Origin: Pseudazoarcus sp963975885
GTDB lineage: Bacteria; Pseudomonadota; Gammaproteobacteria; Burkholderiales; Rhodocyclaceae
DNA length: 64,000 nt
Reading direction: 5' to 3'
Assembly (NCBI GenBank): GCA_963975885.1
Contig: CAXBIS010000003.1
Span: forward strand, 1 to 64,000
This document shows positions 61,355 to 64,000 of the stretch, one piece after another (position 1 is the stretch's first letter; every line of letters begins with the position of its first letter). The translations under genes and the position numbers were made by a program. The notes beneath the pieces were generated by a model. That model did no database searches and was not told where the DNA came from. It saw only the letters and a program-made list of their open reading frames with translations.

Positions 61355-63097
61355 ATGAGTACACGAGTTGATATCGAGACAACACAAATGAGCAACGAAA
61401 AGCAGGGCAGGGCCGTGCGTCGCTATACGGCTGACCTGTCGGCCGTCGGCGAACCCGCCCTGTGGGGATTCGGCGGTGCGCTGGCACTGGGCATCATTCT
61501 CATCTGCGGCTTCCTGTTGATGATCTTCTGGAACGGCATGAGTACCTTCTGGCCGAAGCCGATCGAGGTCGTCACGCTTACCAGCGGGGACAAGGTCGCG
61601 GGTGAGCCGTCGCGCCAGGGCTTCTACAAACCGCGCGAAGAACTGCTCCAGGACCTGTCGGCGGAAAAGCGTGAGGAACTCGATTCGAACGAGGGGCTGG
61701 TCAGCCGCACGCTCTACCGCACTGGCAACTACGACCTCTACAACGAGGATTTTCGCTGGGTCAGCGAGTATGAGGTCGAGTCGGTCGAGTACGACCCCGA
61801 GTTCCATTATTTCGAGCGCCAGGAATGGGGGCCGTTCGTCGGCAAGATCAAGAGCGTGATTATCGACGGGAGGGAGCACGATCCCGCGTCGCTCGGTTTT
61901 GATCGTATCGAGGATGAGCAGCAGGCCGCACGGGATCGCTTCGCCGAGATCCACCGTATCGAACGCGTCGAGATCGGCAAGATCAATTACGAGCTCAACC
62001 AGGCGCGTCTCGAATTGCGCCGCATCGAGATCAACGATGGCCGCGACAGCGAAGCCTATCGGAATGAGCTCGAACGCGTCGAGCTGCTCGATGTAGAGCT
62101 GCAGCGCGAGTACCGGCAACTGCAGGAGCGAGCGGATTCGATCAAGGACGAGGACGCTCGCTACCGTATCGTGCTCGAGGAAGTCGGGGGGATGACCAAT
62201 GAAACGCCGTTGTCGCAAATCGTGCGTTTCTATCCGGCGAACGACTTGTCCATTTTCGGCAAGCTGGGGGTATACCTTTCACGCTGGGCCGAGTTCCTGA
62301 CCTCCGAGCCGCGCGAGGCGAACACCGAGGGCGGCATCCTGCCGGCGATTTTCGGTACGGTCACGATGACGCTGCTGATGGTTGTGGTCGTCGCGCCATT
62401 CGGCGTGATCACGGCCTTGTACCTGCGTGAGTACGCCAAGCAGGGCAAGCTCGTTGCCATGGTGCGCATTGCGGTGAACAATCTCGCCGGAGTGCCATCC
62501 ATCGTGTACGGCGTGTTCGGCCTGGGCTTCTTTGCCTATACCGTGGGCGGGTCGATCGACGCAATCTTCTATCCGGAGCGGCTGCCCAACCCGACCTTTG
62601 GTACCGGCGGTATCCTGTGGGCGTCGCTGACCCTGGCCCTGCTGACGGTACCTGTCGTGATCGTGGCCTCGGAAGAGGCTTTGAGTGCGGTTCCGCGCTC
62701 GATCCGTGAGGGGGCGCTGGCCTGCGGTGCGTCGAAGTGGCAGACCATTCGTACGATCGTGCTGCCGCACGCGATGCCCGGCGTGATGACGGGGCTGATC
62801 CTGGCGATGGCGCGCGGCGCGGGCGAGGTTGCGCCGCTGATGCTGGTCGGCGTGGTCAAGCTCGCCCCGGAGCTTCCGATCGACGGATTCGCACCGTTCA
62901 TCCACCTGGAACGCAGTTTCATGCACCTGGGCTTCCACATCTTCGACGTGGGCTTCCAGTCGCGCAACTCGGAAGCCGGCAAGCCGATGGTGTTCGTCAC
63001 TACCTTGCTGTTGCTGGGCCTCATCGTGCTGATGAATTCGTCGGCCATCTATATCCGCAACCGGCTGAAGAAGAAATTCGCCGGCAGTCAGTTCTGA
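61355..63097 (+). CDS. pstA: Phosphate ABC transporter permease PstA, extended form
   Basis: 580 aa, about twice E. coli PstA. A first span lies at about 35-60, then about 265 residues outside the membrane including a Glu/Arg-rich coiled coil (about 188-270), then the permease domain from about 326 with the EAA loop REGALACGASKWQTIRTIVLP. The ATG at 61355 is used; a GTG two codons earlier and an ATG at 61388 are alternatives. Confidence 0.9.
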   Translation: MSTRVDIETTQMSNEKQGRAVRRYTADLSAVGEPALWGFGGALALGIILICGFLLMIFWNGMSTFWPKPIEVVTLTSGDKVAGEPSRQGFYKPREELLQDLSAEKREELDSNEGLVSRTLYRTGNYDLYNEDFRWVSEYEVESVEYDPEFHYFERQEWGPFVGKIKSVIIDGREHDPASLGFDRIEDEQQAARDRFAEIHRIERVEIGKINYELNQARLELRRIEINDGRDSEAYRNELERVELLDVELQREYRQLQERADSIKDEDARYRIVLEEVGGMTNETPLSQIVRFYPANDLSIFGKLGVYLSRWAEFLTSEPREANTEGGILPAIFGTVTMTLLMVVVVAPFGVITALYLREYAKQGKLVAMVRIAVNNLAGVPSIVYGVFGLGFFAYTVGGSIDAIFYPERLPNPTFGTGGILWASLTLALLTVPVVIVASEEALSAVPRSIREGALACGASKWQTIRTIVLPHAMPGVMTGLILAMARGAGEVAPLMLVGVVKLAPELPIDGFAPFIHLERSFMHLGFHIFDVGFQSRNSEAGKPMVFVTTLLLLGLIVLMNSSAIYIRNRLKKKFAGSQF

Positions 63098-63116
63098 GCA
63101 TCGGGAGTCAATCAAC

Positions 63117-63953
63117 ATGAATACCGCCACCATCGAATCGCCCGAAGAACGCGCCGCCCACGAGGCGAAGACGGTTTATCACGTCGCCGAGTCGGGCCAG
63201 GGCGCGGCCATCTCGATCAAGGACTTCAATCTGTGGTACGGCGAGGTACAGGCGCTGTACGGAGTCGACATGGAGATCCAGCGCGGCATGGTCACTGCCC
63301 TGATCGGCCCGTCCGGCTGCGGAAAGTCGACCCTGCTGCGCTCGCTCAATCGGATGAATGACCTGATCGACACGCTGCGCATCCGTGGCGAGGTGCAGGT
63401 CAACAATCAGGACATCTACGCACCGGGGACCGACGTGATCGCGCTCAGGAAGCGCATGGGCATGGTTTTCCAGAAGCCCAACCCGTTCCCGAAGTCGATC
63501 TACGAGAACGTCGTATTTGCTCTGCGGGTCGAAGGCATCAGCGATCGCGCCATGCTCGACGAGGCCTGCGAGCGTGCGCTCAAGGGGGCGGCGCTGTGGA
63601 ACGAGGTGAAGGACCGCCTACAGGAGAGCGCGCTGGGCCTCTCCGGCGGGCAGCAGCAGCGCCTGTGCATTGCGCGCGCGATTGCGGCCGAGCCGGAGAT
63701 GCTGCTGATGGACGAGCCGTGCTCGGCGCTGGACCCGATCGCCACGGCCAAGGTCGAGGACCTCATCGGTGATCTGCGCGGGCAGTTCTCGATCGTAATC
63801 GTCACGCACTCGATGCAGCAGGCCGCGCGCGTGTCGGACAACACTGCCTTCATGTATCTGGGCAAGCTCGTCGAATACGGTTCGACCGACAAGGTGTTCA
63901 CGAATCCGCTCGATTCGCGCACCGAGGACTACATCACGGGCCGCTTCGGCTGA
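63117..63953 (+). CDS. pstB: Phosphate ABC transporter ATP-binding protein
   Basis: 278 aa. Walker A GPSGCGKST is at 64-72, the signature LSGGQQQR begins at 175 and Walker B LLMDEPCSALDP follows. It drives import of phosphate through PstC/PstA. An N-terminal extension of about 35 residues precedes the ABC fold. phoU, which usually follows, is not in the window. Confidence 0.97.
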   Translation: MNTATIESPEERAAHEAKTVYHVAESGQGAAISIKDFNLWYGEVQALYGVDMEIQRGMVTALIGPSGCGKSTLLRSLNRMNDLIDTLRIRGEVQVNNQDIYAPGTDVIALRKRMGMVFQKPNPFPKSIYENVVFALRVEGISDRAMLDEACERALKGAALWNEVKDRLQESALGLSGGQQQRLCIARAIAAEPEMLLMDEPCSALDPIATAKVEDLIGDLRGQFSIVIVTHSMQQAARVSDNTAFMYLGKLVEYGSTDKVFTNPLDSRTEDYITGRFG

Positions 63954-63972
63954 GGGTTTCCGACGATGTCTG

Positions 63973-63998
63973 AAGGGCGGCGAAGGGCCGCCCTTTTT
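63973..63998 (+). terminator. Intrinsic terminator after pstB
   Basis: AAGGGCGGC pairs with GCCGCCCTT around GAAGG, followed by further T. It lies 20 bases after the pstB stop, so the pst transcript probably ends here and a downstream phoU would need its own promoter or read-through. Confidence 0.85.
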
Positions 63999-64000
63999 GC

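Overview
The window is a gene-dense, roughly two-thirds GC stretch of a betaproteobacterial chromosome. It carries about 59 protein genes, no tRNA or rRNA, no CRISPR array, no insertion sequence and no prophage. Gene content and order (trxA-rho, leuC-entericidin-leuD-leuB-asd-fimV-truA-trpFBA-accD-folC-cvpA-purF-metZ, grpE-dnaK-dnaJ, dapB-carAB-greA, rlmE, ftsH-folP-glmM, pst) and the protein sequences fit the Rhodocyclales, most likely the Thauera/Azoarcus/Aromatoleum group. The order-level call is an inference from sequence family resemblance; the genus is not resolved.

Layout. 1-5474: a TAXI-type binding protein, rho and trxA on the minus strand, then a seven-iron ferredoxin and an acyl-CoA ligase on plus. 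5535-8707: aroC, an MFS transporter and an M48 lipoprotein protease. 8787-26270: a long run of plus-strand biosynthetic genes for leucine, aspartate semialdehyde, tryptophan (trpF, trpB, trpA), fatty-acid precursor (accD), folate (folC), purine (purF) and methionine (metZ), interrupted by fimV, a small EcfT-like membrane protein and truA. 26294-29683: lpxH and two tandem cyclophilins on minus, divergent from cysS. 29744-38862: the heat-shock block on minus (hrcA, hemH, grpE, dnaK, dnaJ), with a Ser/Thr kinase carrying a C-terminal cyclic-nucleotide-binding-like domain and an EF-hand protein lying between hemH and grpE. 38986-43616: nadK, recN, fur, bamE and dapB. 43788-53015: carAB, greA, yhbY, rlmE, a DsbA-like protein, a DUF364 protein and a CoA-transferase. 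53260-63953: ftsH, folP, glmM and the pstSCAB phosphate importer.

Regulation visible in the DNA. Two close matches to sigma-32 promoters precede grpE and dnaK, although the HrcA repressor gene is nearby and no CIRCE operator was found. A Pho-box-like pair of repeats sits where a -35 element would be before pstS. The dapB-carA gap holds a consensus-like promoter followed at once by a strong hairpin and T-run. Intrinsic terminators close metZ/lpxH, the PH-domain gene/dnaJ, ftsH, fimV and pstB. Many neighbours overlap by 4 bases (ATGA) or a few bases, implying translational coupling.

Most of the window is conserved housekeeping sequence. The less ordinary items are the kinase/EF-hand pair inside the chaperone locus, the entericidin-like mini-gene between leuC and leuD, the heptamer inverted repeat between carA and carB, the possible leaderless nadK, the terminator abutting the EcfT-like gene, and the very long PstC and PstA permeases. 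Nothing here demonstrates a wholly new defence, mobile or metabolic system.
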